Positions 49,297 to 57,435 of a stretch of 64,000 nucleotides of DNA are shown here, one piece after another. A program made the translations under genes and the position numbers. The notes below the pieces were generated by a model. That model was not told the origin of the DNA. It saw only the letters and a list, made by a program, of their open reading frames with translations, and ran no database searches. This DNA comes from Reyranella sp. CPCC 100927 (lineage in GTDB: Bacteria > Pseudomonadota > Alphaproteobacteria > Reyranellales > Reyranellaceae): contig NZ_VOHA01000025.1 of NCBI RefSeq assembly GCF_007859315.1, positions 1-64,000 on the forward strand. The letters are read 5' to 3'. The first letter of the stretch is position 1; each line of letters starts with the position of its first letter.

Positions 49297-50049
49297 ATGA
49301 GCGTACGCAACGGGAGACGAGGGTTGGAAGGACGCTGGGCGACGTCGACCGCGCAATCGCTCCGGCGGATCCTGCAACGACTGCGCCCGCTGGTAGCGAG
49401 CGAGCTTTCCGCCCTGTTCGCGCTGGCACTGTGCGCCGGCGGGCTGTGGGCATTCATGGAGCTTGCCGAGCACATTCTGGAGGACAAGCGTCACGCTTTT
49501 GACGAGACATTGCTGCTGTGGCTGCGCCAGGCCGATCCGGCGGACCCGGTCGGCCCGGCGTGGGTCGAACGCGCCATGCGGGATGTCACGGCATTGGGTG
49601 GTTATACGGTCATCCTCATCATGTCCGCGGCTGCCGTTGGATATCTTGCCATCGTCCGCCAATGGTCATCGGTTGCCCTGATCGTGGTGTCGCTCGCCGG
49701 CGGCGCGGCCCTCAACAACGCGCTGAAATACTGGTTTGACCGGCCGCGCCCGGATCTCGTTGCCCATCTCGTGGATGTGCACACGCTGAGCTTCCCCAGC
49801 GGCCATGCCATGCTCTCGGCCATCACATACCTCACGCTCGGGGCACTGATCGCGCGCGTGCAGCCGAACCGGCGCCTCAAGGCCTATGTGCTGGCGGTAG
49901 GCGTGGTGCTCACGCTGCTGGTCGGCGCGAGCCGCGTCTATCTCGGTGTGCACTGGCCCACCGACGTGCTCGCGGGCTGGAGCCTGGGCGCTGCCTGGGC
50001 GATTGCCTGCTGGCAGGCGGCACGGTGGTGGCAATCGATCGGGCGTTAG
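49297..50049 (+). CDS. PAP2-family membrane phosphatase
   Basis: The 250-residue protein has about six membrane helices and the three PAP2 motifs: KYWFDRPRP (Lys144, Arg149), FPSGHAM (167-170 PSGH) and SRVYLGVHWPTDV (Arg213, His219). It dephosphorylates lipid phosphates, such as phosphatidic acid or undecaprenyl diphosphate, on the outer side of the membrane. Divergent from the lipid kinase. Confidence 0.9.
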   Translation: MSVRNGRRGLEGRWATSTAQSLRRILQRLRPLVASELSALFALALCAGGLWAFMELAEHILEDKRHAFDETLLLWLRQADPADPVGPAWVERAMRDVTALGGYTVILIMSAAAVGYLAIVRQWSSVALIVVSLAGGAALNNALKYWFDRPRPDLVAHLVDVHTLSFPSGHAMLSAITYLTLGALIARVQPNRRLKAYVLAVGVVLTLLVGASRVYLGVHWPTDVLAGWSLGAAWAIACWQAARWWQSIGR

Positions 50050-50085
50050 GGCAGCGTTCAGTGGGTTAGAAAGTTAGCTGTTGCG

Positions 50086-50110
50086 CTAAGTATTGCGCGG
50101 TGATACTTAG
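50086..50110. promoter_or_regulatory. 25-bp palindrome, candidate ArsR operator
   Basis: CTAAGTAT-N9-ATACTTAG is a perfect inverted repeat whose end lies 4 bp before the ArsR ATG (50115). It occupies the place of ribosome site and start of transcription, so self-repression by the ArsR protein is likely. Confidence 0.65.
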
Positions 50111-50114
50111 CCTT

Positions 50115-50459
50115 ATGGAACAGTATCAAGACAGCTTGAGCGGTATCTTCCAAGCGCTCGCCGATCCCACGCGACGCGCCGTCATCAGGCGGCTCGGCGA
50201 GGGACCTGCAACCGTCAGTGATCTGGCAAAGCCGTTCGAGATGGCTTTGCCGTCCTTCATGAAACACATCCGTTTCCTTGAAGGCAGCGGTCTCATCCGA
50301 ACACACAAGGAGGGGCGCGTGAGGACGTGTGAGATCAAGAGAAAACAGTTCGCGGCGGCCGAAGCCTGGCTCTCGGAACAGCGCGCCTTGTGGGAAGGCC
50401 GTGCCGATCGCCTCGAACAGTTCGTCACGGCCATTCAGACGAAAGGGAAGTCCAAGTGA
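50115..50459 (+). CDS. ArsR-family regulator
   Basis: The 114-residue winged-helix protein starts MEQYQDSLSGIFQALADPTRRAVIRRL, with the recognition helix near VSDLAKPFEMALPSFMKHIRFLE. No metal-binding CxC is present, which fits the ArsR group paired with SRPBCC proteins. It overlaps the next gene (GTGA) and has the palindrome at 50086-50110 just upstream. ATG 50115 is chosen over GTG 50100, which lies inside the palindrome. Confidence 0.9.
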   Translation: MEQYQDSLSGIFQALADPTRRAVIRRLGEGPATVSDLAKPFEMALPSFMKHIRFLEGSGLIRTHKEGRVRTCEIKRKQFAAAEAWLSEQRALWEGRADRLEQFVTAIQTKGKSK

Positions 50460-50950
50460 CCAATACGCCGAACCCTACGCTCGATCTGACCACATCGCGC
50501 ATTATCAAGGCGCCCCGCGCGCTCGTCTGGAGCGCCTGGAGCGACCCGGTGAGCTTCGCGCAGTGGTGGATCCCGGCGCCAACGAAATGCAAGGTCGTCG
50601 CCATGGATCTGTGCCCCGGCGGATCCTTCGTGACGCAGATGAGCGAAGCCGGTGGCCCGTTCGTGCCCCACGTCACGGCTTGCTTTCTCGACGTTGCCGA
50701 GGCCGAGCGAATCGTTTTCACCAATGCGCTGACCGGCGGCTGGAGGCCGGCGGAACACGGATTCATGACGGCCGTGATCACCTTCGCCGATCACCCTCAG
50801 GGAACCGAATACACAGCCCTCGCCATGCACAAGAGTGGCGCTGATCGGCAGAAGCACGAGGAAATGGGCTTTCACGATGGCTGGGGCACGGTCGCCGCGC
50901 AACTGGCAGCGCTCGTCGAAGCACGCGCGGTGACAGGAGCTGGGCGATGA
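50456..50950 (+). CDS. SRPBCC/AHSA1-family protein
   Basis: The 164-residue protein has the START-like beginning LTTSRIIKAPRALVWSAWSDP and WWIP, and ends with FHDGWGTVAAQLAALVE, typical of the AHSA1 (SRPBCC) family. Such proteins bind hydrophobic ligands and are often encoded next to ArsR regulators. It starts at GTG 50456 within the ArsR stop and is followed by an overlapping (ATGA) hydrolase gene. Confidence 0.87.
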   Translation: MTNTPNPTLDLTTSRIIKAPRALVWSAWSDPVSFAQWWIPAPTKCKVVAMDLCPGGSFVTQMSEAGGPFVPHVTACFLDVAEAERIVFTNALTGGWRPAEHGFMTAVITFADHPQGTEYTALAMHKSGADRQKHEEMGFHDGWGTVAAQLAALVEARAVTGAGR

Positions 50951-51855
50951 GCATCGGCGCCGGTTGCCATCGTCGTCAGGTCCTCGGCGGTGCCGGACTC
51001 CTGACTGCAGCCCTGCTTGCGGGCGACGCCGCGTGGAGCAGGCAAGATAGCGAGCGCAGCGGTGCGGTTCAGGTGGACGGCGTCGATGTCTACTATGAAG
51101 TGCACGGCAGTGCGCTCGATGGCACAGCGTTACCGCTCGTGCTGCTGCATGGCGGTGCATTGACGATCGAAACCGGTTTCAGCCCGGAACTGATCATGCG
51201 CTTTGCGCGCCGCCGGCCAGTGATCGCGATCGAGCAGCAAGGTCATGGCCACACCGCCGACCGGCCCGCAATGCCCTTCACGATCGATCAGATGGTCAAG
51301 GATACGGCCGCCGTCCTGATGCATCTCAGGGTCAGGAAAGCCGATCTTCTCGGCCACAGTCTGGGGGGCATGATCGCAACCGGCATGTCGATCCGTTACC
51401 CCGATCTCGTCCGCACGGTCACGACGCTCGGCGCTCCTTACCAGCTGGAGGGCTTTCGGCCAGATCTCGTGCGCCTGCAACGCGGCATCGACGCCACGCC
51501 ATCGCCGGCGCTGGCCAAGCTCCTGCCCACGGAAGCGGATTTCGCCGCGTGGCGCGCCAGCTTCCAACGCGTTGCGCCGGATCCGGGGGCGTTCGATGCC
51601 ATCCTCGAGCGGCTGAACACCATGCTGGCCACCTGGCGCGGTTGGACCGATGGCGAACTGCGGTCCATCCAGGCGCCCACGCTCGTGGCGATCGGCGACA
51701 ACGACTATGTGAGGATCGACCATGCGGCCGACGTCACGCGCCTGATTCCCAATGCCCGCCTTGTGGTGCTACCGGGTACGACGCACCTTGGCATCGTCAA
51801 ACGCGAGTCCTGGCTGGAGCCGATGATCGAAAGCCTGGCACAGCCTGGCCTCTAG
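50947..51855 (+). CDS. exported alpha/beta hydrolase (Ser nucleophile)
   Basis: The 302-residue protein begins with a Tat-like signal (HRRQVLGGAGLLTAALLAGD). The hydrolase motifs are LVLLHGGALT, nucleophile in LLGHSLGGMIA, acid in IGDNDYVR and base in PGTTHLGIV. It is co-transcribed with ArsR and SRPBCC genes. Substrate is unknown. Confidence 0.86.
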   Translation: MSIGAGCHRRQVLGGAGLLTAALLAGDAAWSRQDSERSGAVQVDGVDVYYEVHGSALDGTALPLVLLHGGALTIETGFSPELIMRFARRRPVIAIEQQGHGHTADRPAMPFTIDQMVKDTAAVLMHLRVRKADLLGHSLGGMIATGMSIRYPDLVRTVTTLGAPYQLEGFRPDLVRLQRGIDATPSPALAKLLPTEADFAAWRASFQRVAPDPGAFDAILERLNTMLATWRGWTDGELRSIQAPTLVAIGDNDYVRIDHAADVTRLIPNARLVVLPGTTHLGIVKRESWLEPMIESLAQPGL

Positions 51856-51880
51856 ACACGACGGTCACGATCATCGTGCC

Positions 51881-52486
51881 TCAATGCCGATCCCTGAACC
51901 GCGTGGCCTTCGAGCGATTGCCGCAGGTCGCCATATCGCACCATCGGCGCGTGTTGTTCTTGCTGGTATCGAGGAAAAGCCAGCCGCAGTCGTGCGCGGG
52001 ACACTGCTTGATGCGCTCGAACGGCGTTGTCGCCAGCAGTTCGATCGCCGACCAGGCGATGGGGCCGAGCAGGGCGGCCTCGATGGGCGCCTGTGAAAAG
52101 TCGAGACCGTAGCCGCCGGCTGCCCGAGGCACCAATTCAGCCGTGCCCATGGCCCGTTGTGCGACGTCCTTGAGCGTTTTCAGGTCGACCGCCGGCGGTG
52201 GGTTTCCGTGCGCGATGGCGGCACCGGCAGCGTAAATCGCATCGCGCAACTGGACGGCGTGCCGCAACACCCGCCGCGCCGCTTCACGATCGGTGCCGAT
52301 GGCTGCGGATGCCCGCTTCGCGCCTTCGGTGTCCAGGCTGCCGGCATGGGTTCCCCATGCCACCACATCGGTTGCCGCCAGCAGATGCTCGATGGGCGCG
52401 GTGGTGTCGCGCGCGCCCGCTGTGTTGGCGAAGTCGAGCGCCAGAACCCCGCCTCTCAGGGAGAGGCTGCCTGCGCGTGACTCCAT
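51881..52486 (-). CDS. ABATE/CGNR zinc-finger regulator
   Basis: The 201-residue protein has an N-terminal ABATE-like domain (LALDFANTAG) and a C-terminal CGNR zinc finger: Cys162 and Cys167 (QCPAHDCGWLFLD), Cys183 and Cys188 (CDMATCGNR, CGNR at 188-191). These proteins are thought to be transcription regulators of stress or detoxification. The ribosome site GGAGG is 5 bp before ATG 52486. The upstream palindrome (52512-52529) may be its operator. Confidence 0.88.
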   Translation of the reverse strand: MESRAGSLSLRGGVLALDFANTAGARDTTAPIEHLLAATDVVAWGTHAGSLDTEGAKRASAAIGTDREAARRVLRHAVQLRDAIYAAGAAIAHGNPPPAVDLKTLKDVAQRAMGTAELVPRAAGGYGLDFSQAPIEAALLGPIAWSAIELLATTPFERIKQCPAHDCGWLFLDTSKNNTRRWCDMATCGNRSKATRFRDRH

Positions 52487-52511
52487 GGAAACCTCCAAAA
52501 ACATGATAGAC

Positions 52512-52553
52512 GGTTATTGAAGAATAACCATCAAAATACTAAATAGTGGTTAT
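52512..52553. promoter_or_regulatory. candidate operator upstream of CGNR gene
   Basis: GGTTATT-GAAG-AATAACC (52512-52529) is a perfect 7-bp-arm palindrome between the divergent CGNR and monooxygenase-like genes. A third half-site GGTTAT lies at 52548-52553. The region is AT-rich compared with its surroundings. Confidence 0.55.
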
Positions 52554-52607
52554 GAGCCTGCCGGGCAAGCGTCGGCAGGCACGGATCAACACAAGGAAGC
52601 ATGAGCC

Positions 52608-52958
52608 ATGGAACAGTCCCGCAAGGCATTGCGTCCCACCATTGCGCGCATCTGGCGTGGTCGCACGACGCCGGCCAACGCCGACACCTACGCGCGCTAC
52701 CTCTATGATCACGGCATCGCGCCACTGGCGGAAAAGGCGCTGGGGGTTCAGTTGCTGCGCGAAGATCGCGCCGACGAGACGGAGTTCGTCACCATCTCCT
52801 ACTGGGAGAGCGTCGAAGCCATGTCGCGCTTCGCCGGCAAGGACCCGCGGCGCATCCATCACCTGGAGCGCGATGCCGAGTTCCTGATCGAGCTGCCGGC
52901 CGGTGTGCAGGTTCTGGATATCACGGCGAGCCTGGGCCGAATCGGCGGCGACGCCTAA
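52608..52958 (+). CDS. small ABM-like (antibiotic biosynthesis monooxygenase fold) protein
   Basis: The 116-residue protein resembles ferredoxin-like ABM/DUF proteins: ARIWRGRTTPANADTYARYL, then GVQLLREDRADETEFVTISYWESVEAMSRFAG with the WES pattern. No catalytic residue set is evident. It faces the CGNR gene across the palindromic gap and may be its target. It ends 3 bp before the convergent gene. Confidence 0.72.
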   Translation: MEQSRKALRPTIARIWRGRTTPANADTYARYLYDHGIAPLAEKALGVQLLREDRADETEFVTISYWESVEAMSRFAGKDPRRIHHLERDAEFLIELPAGVQVLDITASLGRIGGDA

Positions 52959-52961
52959 GAG

Positions 52962-53438
52962 TCACGGCAGGTTGAACAGGGCAGGCGGGGCGCCATAAGT
53001 GGCCGCCCATGGCGCCCACGCCACGTCGGTGGGACCGACGGCTTGGACGACGATCTGCCACCCCTGATCGCGTCGCCGCAGAAGGGCAACGTGGCTGTAC
53101 GACTTGCCGCCATTGGCTGCCGCCTCGGCATAGCGCGTGCCGCCATAGTCGAATTGTGTCCCGCTTGGCGATTTCATCTGTGACCGGATGAACGCCCAGT
53201 TGCCGGCGGTTTGCAGGTTGCTGACGGTCAGCTTCACGGGTTTGCCGACATCCATCGTCGCGGCCGCCTGCGCGGCCTCGACGATGAGGGGGTAGTCGCG
53301 ATCCTCGGGCGCCGGCATCTGCACGGTCTGAGCCCATGTCCGGCTGACAGCGAGCAGGCAGGGCGCCGCTGTTGCCGCTGCCAGGATGCAACGACGGGAC
53401 AAAGCCCGCCGTGGTGCCTCAGGGGATACTAGTGACAT
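52962..53438 (-). CDS. exported protein with Tat-like signal, unknown
   Basis: The 158-residue product starts with LSRRCILAAATAAPCLLAVSRTWAQ, a likely Tat signal. The mature part has no motif that I recognise; it contains the phrases QTAGNWAFIRSQMKSPSG and HVALLRRRDQGWQIVVQAVG, which would suit a small beta-rich fold. ATG 53438 is chosen; 53468 is a longer alternative. Confidence 0.6.
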   Translation of the reverse strand: MSLVSPEAPRRALSRRCILAAATAAPCLLAVSRTWAQTVQMPAPEDRDYPLIVEAAQAAATMDVGKPVKLTVSNLQTAGNWAFIRSQMKSPSGTQFDYGGTRYAEAAANGGKSYSHVALLRRRDQGWQIVVQAVGPTDVAWAPWAATYGAPPALFNLP

Positions 53439-53534
53439 GTGACTCGGACTCCTCGGCGCAACAGACACCTGGAGGATATCGGGTGATGCCAGGGTCTGAT
53501 ATGGCTGATCTGTTCAATGCACGGCGGGGGCGAC

Positions 53535-54119
53535 ATGTTCTTGGAAACGATTGCGGAGCAGGACGCGACAGGCCGGGTAGCGGAAATATACCAGGCGCAG
53601 AAATCGCAACTCGGTTTCATCATGGCGGCGGCGCAGTGTTTCACCGCGCGTCCCGACCTGCTGCCGATCTACACGGAGTTCTCCGAGAAGATCCGCGCCG
53701 GCTTTTCACTGGGCGTGCGGGAATGGCGCCTGATCACCTTGATCGCCGCCAAGCATGTACCCTCCACCTATTGCTCATACGTCTATGGCAAGCAACTGAT
53801 TGCCGACCTGGGATCGAAAGAGGCCGTGATCGCCGTTCAGCGGGACTTTCGCGCCGCGGGGCTGCCCGACAAGGACGTCGCGATGCTGGCCTATGCCGAG
53901 AAGGTGACCCGGGACGCATCGCAGGTGTCGCCGGCGGACATCGACCAGCTACGCGTCGTCGGGTTCACGGACCGGCAGATCTGTGACATTGCGTTGTGCG
54001 CCGCCTTCCGCTGCTTCGTCAGCCGGTTCTTCGATGCCGTGGGCGCCGGCCCCGAGGCAACGTTCATCGACAGTGACGACGCATTTCGAACGACGATGAC
54101 CGTTGGCAGGACGTGCTGA
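53535..54119 (+). CDS. carboxymuconolactone decarboxylase/AhpD-like protein, incomplete active site
   Basis: The 194-residue protein has the CMD fold pattern (EWRLITLIAAKHVPSTYCSYVYGKQL is its central helix). The peroxidase-related motif CxYCxxxH reads STYCSYVY here: Ser77 replaces the first cysteine, Cys80 stays, and Tyr84 replaces the histidine. AhpD-type disulfide reduction is therefore unlikely. ATG 53535 is chosen with GGCGGGGG upstream. Confidence 0.75.
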   Translation: MFLETIAEQDATGRVAEIYQAQKSQLGFIMAAAQCFTARPDLLPIYTEFSEKIRAGFSLGVREWRLITLIAAKHVPSTYCSYVYGKQLIADLGSKEAVIAVQRDFRAAGLPDKDVAMLAYAEKVTRDASQVSPADIDQLRVVGFTDRQICDIALCAAFRCFVSRFFDAVGAGPEATFIDSDDAFRTTMTVGRTC

Positions 54120-54238
54120 GAGATAGCCACAAACGCGTCAATTCCGGCCGGCGCAGGTGTGTTTCTGCTGCGAACGTGATTGGATGCACCCGTTTGGCGC
54201 GCGTCTGTTGACGTGCCGTCGGTGCGTTCGGAGTGATC

Positions 54239-55072
54239 ATGATCATGGGCGTTCCGGCCGCGGAGCTCGCGTGGCTCGTGGCCGGCATTCTGGCTGCCGG
54301 GATCGTTACCGGCATCCTGGCTGGATTGTTCGGCATCGGCGGCGGCGCCGTGATCGTACCGGTGCTTTACGAATTTTTTCGCGTGCTGGGCGTACCGGAA
54401 GACATCCGCATGCAGCTGTGCATCGGCACGTCACTGGCCATCATCGTGCCCACAAGCGTGCGATCTTATCGCGCCCATCGTGCCAAGGGAGCGGTGATCG
54501 GCGGTGTCGTGCGACAATGGGCGATACCGGCCATCGCTGGTGTCGCCGTCGGTGCTGTCGCGGCGGCGTTCGCGCCGGCTGCCGTCTTCAAGATCGCCTT
54601 CGTGGTCATCGCGGCCTTCATTGCCGCCAAGTTGCTCTTCGGCCGTGACAGCTGGCGGCTGGCACCGGACCTGCCGGGCGGCGCGGCGATGGCCAGCTAC
54701 GGCTTTATCGTCGGGCTGTGCTCTTCGCTGATGGGCGTCGCCGGTGGCTCGATCTCGACCGCGATCCTGACCCTGTACGGCAAGCCGATCCACAACGCGG
54801 TCGCCACGTCGTCGGGAGTCGGCGTGCCGATCACCATTGCCGGAGCCGTGGGTTACGCGCTCGCCGGCTTGCCGCACCAGAGCGTGCTGCCGCCATTCTC
54901 GATCGGTTTCGTCTCGCTGATCGGCTTTGTGATCATGGCGCCGGTGTCGAGCTTGGTCGCCTCCTGGGGCGCGCGGTTGACGCACCGCCTTCCCAAGCGC
55001 CGCCTCGAAATCGCCTTCGGCTTGTTCCTGTTGCTGATCGCGGCGCGATTTGTGGCCAGTCTGGTGGCGTGA
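54239..55072 (+). CDS. TSUP-family permease (TauE/SafE)
   Basis: The 277-residue membrane protein has about eight helices in two repeats, with the duplicated motif GLFGIGGGAVIVPVL (first) and GLCSSLMGVAGGSISTAIL (second). TSUP permeases export sulfite, sulfoacetate or related anions. ATG 54239 is chosen with GGAG nearby. Its stop is 21 bp from the convergent PBP1C gene. Confidence 0.88.
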   Translation: MIMGVPAAELAWLVAGILAAGIVTGILAGLFGIGGGAVIVPVLYEFFRVLGVPEDIRMQLCIGTSLAIIVPTSVRSYRAHRAKGAVIGGVVRQWAIPAIAGVAVGAVAAAFAPAAVFKIAFVVIAAFIAAKLLFGRDSWRLAPDLPGGAAMASYGFIVGLCSSLMGVAGGSISTAILTLYGKPIHNAVATSSGVGVPITIAGAVGYALAGLPHQSVLPPFSIGFVSLIGFVIMAPVSSLVASWGARLTHRLPKRRLEIAFGLFLLLIAARFVASLVA

Positions 55073-55093
55073 AGAGGCAGCGCCCGCGCCCAA

Positions 55094-57424
55094 CTACCGC
55101 GAGGCCAGCCTGATCTGCACCTCGATCGTGGCGCTGCGGCCAGTGGTATCGATGACCGTGAGGCGGGCGCGGCCGTTGCCATCCGGGCGCCACAGCGGGT
55201 CGGCCCGGAAGCGATCGTCGGCCAGGGGCTTGCCGTCGATCAGCCAGCGCAGGGCGCCAGTGCCGCCCTCGGCCTTCAGTGGCACGACGTTGTCGCCGCT
55301 CGCGACTTCCAGGGTGCTGTTCGCCACCGGGTAGAGAATGCGCGGCGGCTTTGGTGGCAGCGCGGTCGCAGCGGAGGATGCTGGCCGGCGGTCCAGTGTC
55401 GCTGTCGCCGCGTGCAGGCGTGCCGCCTGCGGGATCAGCACCCGCATCGCCGGCGGCAGGTCGCTGTTGCGCGCGACGATCAGTGCGTCGGGTGGCGGCG
55501 GTGTATGGACGGCGTCTTCGCCGGGCAGGCGCTCGAACAGCTTCAACAGGATGGGCAGCGCCGTATCGCGGCCGATACGGCCGGGCAGGGGCGCGCCGTC
55601 GGCGCGACCGGTCCAGATCACGACCGTATAGGCACCCGAGACACCGGCGGCCCAGGCATCACGGAAGCCGTAGGAGGTGCCGGTCTTGAAGGCGATGACG
55701 CGATCGCCACCGCGCCGGCCATCGATGGCACGCATCGGCGCCGTCCAGCCGTCGGGCAGCGGGCTGTTGGCCAGCACGTCGCGCACTTGCCAGGCCGCAC
55801 CCGGTCCCATCAGCCGGAAGCCGTCGGCCAGCGGCTGCTCGGCCCGCAGGCGCAGTGGCCGCACGGTGCCGTCGCGCGCCAGGCCGGTATACAGCGTTGC
55901 GAGATCGAGCGGCGACAGCCCGACTCCGCCCAGTGCGATGGCGAGTGACGCGGGATCACCCGGTCCGCGCGGCAGCGCCGGCGCCACGCCGGCCTGACGC
56001 AGCAGGGCGAGGAAACGCGCAGCACCGACGCGGTCCAGTGCCGCGACAGCCGGCACATTCAGCGACTGCTGCAGCGCACGGCGGATGGTGAGCGTGCCCT
56101 GGTGATCGCGATCGAAGTTGCGCGGCATCCACTCGCCGAAGCGGATCGGCGTGTCGTCGACCAGGGTCTCCGGGTTGGCGACGCGATCGTCGAAGGCGAC
56201 ACCGTAGATGAACGGCTTCAAGGTCGAACCAGGCGAGCGCTTGGCGCGCACCAGGTCGACATAGCCCTGTCGCGCGTCGACGTCGCCGCCATGCCAGGCG
56301 ACGACCGCGCCTTTGCGATTGTCGACGACGACGATGGCGATGTTGCTGTCGTCGCCGGCGCGGGCGCGTTCCTCGCCCGCGAGGCGCGCTGCGGTGCTCT
56401 GGATCTCGCGGCGGATCGTCGTGTGGATGGCGCGTTCGGAAGGCGTGGCGCTGGCCAGCATCTGGCTGAGGTGCGGCGCCAGGCGCGGTAGCGCCAATCG
56501 GCGGTCCGGGGCCGACTGTGCCAGGGCCTCGCTGAGAGCCTGCGCATCCAGCGCGCCGCGCTCGTGCACGCGCTGCAGCACCATGTCGCGCGCGGCATGG
56601 GCGCGATCGGGGAAACGATCGGGCCGACGCCGCTCGGGCGATTGCGGCAGGGCGACCAGCAGCGCCGCCTCGGCCGGTGTCAGACGCTTGGGTTCCTTGC
56701 CGAAATAGGACAGCGATGCGGCGCGCACGCCCTCGATATTGCCGCCGAACGGCGCCAGCGTGAGATAGATCGAAAGGATCTCGTCCTTGGAGTAGCGCCA
56801 TTCGAGCTGCAGGGCGCGTGCCGCCTGCACGACCTTGCCCGTGAACGAGCGCTTGGCTTGCGGCTGGAGCAGGCGCGCGGCCTGCATCGACAGCGTCGAG
56901 GCGCCCGACACGATGCGCCCGCGCGACGCGTACTGCAGCGCGGCGCGCGCGGTGGCCAGCGGATCGACGCCAGGATGCGAATCGAAGCGCTGGTCCTCGT
57001 AGGCTTTCAGCAGTTTCAGATAGACAGGGTCGACGTCGTCGGGTGTCGCTTTCAGGCGCCAGCGGCCGTCGGCCGCGGTGAACGCTCGCAGCAGGCGGCC
57101 GTCAGCATCGAGCACCTCGACCGATCGCGCTTCATAGCGCGACAGGTCGGGTGGGCAGATACGGTCGAGCGCAAGCAGGCTGCCGACGGCGGCGAGCGAT
57201 GCCACCACGAGCGTACGGACGATACGGAGGGTCTTTTTTGGACCGCGGGCGTCCACGCCCGCACTCGCTCGGAGCGAAGCGGAGAGTGAAAGACTGTCGG
57301 CGCCGGCGCGCCGATGCGGGCGTGGACGCCCGCGGTCCAAAGGGGGAGGCCCCTCATCTGCCCCTTCGGGGCACCTTCTCCCCGCCTTCGCGGGGAGAAG
57401 GGGTGAGGACGACCAGCCGAACAT
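55094..57424 (-). CDS. pbpC: penicillin-binding protein 1C
   Basis: The bifunctional enzyme polymerises and crosslinks peptidoglycan. Counted from ATG 57424 (776 residues), a membrane anchor lies at about 72-87. The glycosyltransferase domain has Glu143 in YEDQRFDSHPGVDP. The transpeptidase has Ser400-x-x-Lys403 in SPGSTLKPF and KTGTSYGFRDAW. A C-terminal PBP1C domain follows. The first 62 residues are encoded by repeat families E and D. A GGGGAG ribosome site precedes ATG 57424, so this extension may be real; otherwise GTG 57208 or 57205, just before the anchor, is the start. It pairs with alpha-2-macroglobulin, 11 bp upstream. Confidence 0.9.
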   Translation of the reverse strand: MFGWSSSPLLPAKAGRRCPEGADEGPPPLDRGRPRPHRRAGADSLSLSASLRASAGVDARGPKKTLRIVRTLVVASLAAVGSLLALDRICPPDLSRYEARSVEVLDADGRLLRAFTAADGRWRLKATPDDVDPVYLKLLKAYEDQRFDSHPGVDPLATARAALQYASRGRIVSGASTLSMQAARLLQPQAKRSFTGKVVQAARALQLEWRYSKDEILSIYLTLAPFGGNIEGVRAASLSYFGKEPKRLTPAEAALLVALPQSPERRRPDRFPDRAHAARDMVLQRVHERGALDAQALSEALAQSAPDRRLALPRLAPHLSQMLASATPSERAIHTTIRREIQSTAARLAGEERARAGDDSNIAIVVVDNRKGAVVAWHGGDVDARQGYVDLVRAKRSPGSTLKPFIYGVAFDDRVANPETLVDDTPIRFGEWMPRNFDRDHQGTLTIRRALQQSLNVPAVAALDRVGAARFLALLRQAGVAPALPRGPGDPASLAIALGGVGLSPLDLATLYTGLARDGTVRPLRLRAEQPLADGFRLMGPGAAWQVRDVLANSPLPDGWTAPMRAIDGRRGGDRVIAFKTGTSYGFRDAWAAGVSGAYTVVIWTGRADGAPLPGRIGRDTALPILLKLFERLPGEDAVHTPPPPDALIVARNSDLPPAMRVLIPQAARLHAATATLDRRPASSAATALPPKPPRILYPVANSTLEVASGDNVVPLKAEGGTGALRWLIDGKPLADDRFRADPLWRPDGNGRARLTVIDTTGRSATIEVQIRLASR
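57238..57340. repeat. family D hairpin
   Basis: TTGGACCGCGGGCGTCCACG opens the left arm and the reverse complement closes at 57340. It is the second family D copy (first at 24411) and lies within the 5' part of the pbpC reading frame. Confidence 0.82.
57350..57415. repeat. family E hairpins
   Basis: Two stems, CCCC-TTC-GGGG and CCTTCTCCCCG/CGGGGAGAAGG, form a compact element between alpha-2-macroglobulin and pbpC. This type is a widespread intergenic repeat. Confidence 0.8.
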
Positions 57425-57435
57425 GGGCCGCTCCC

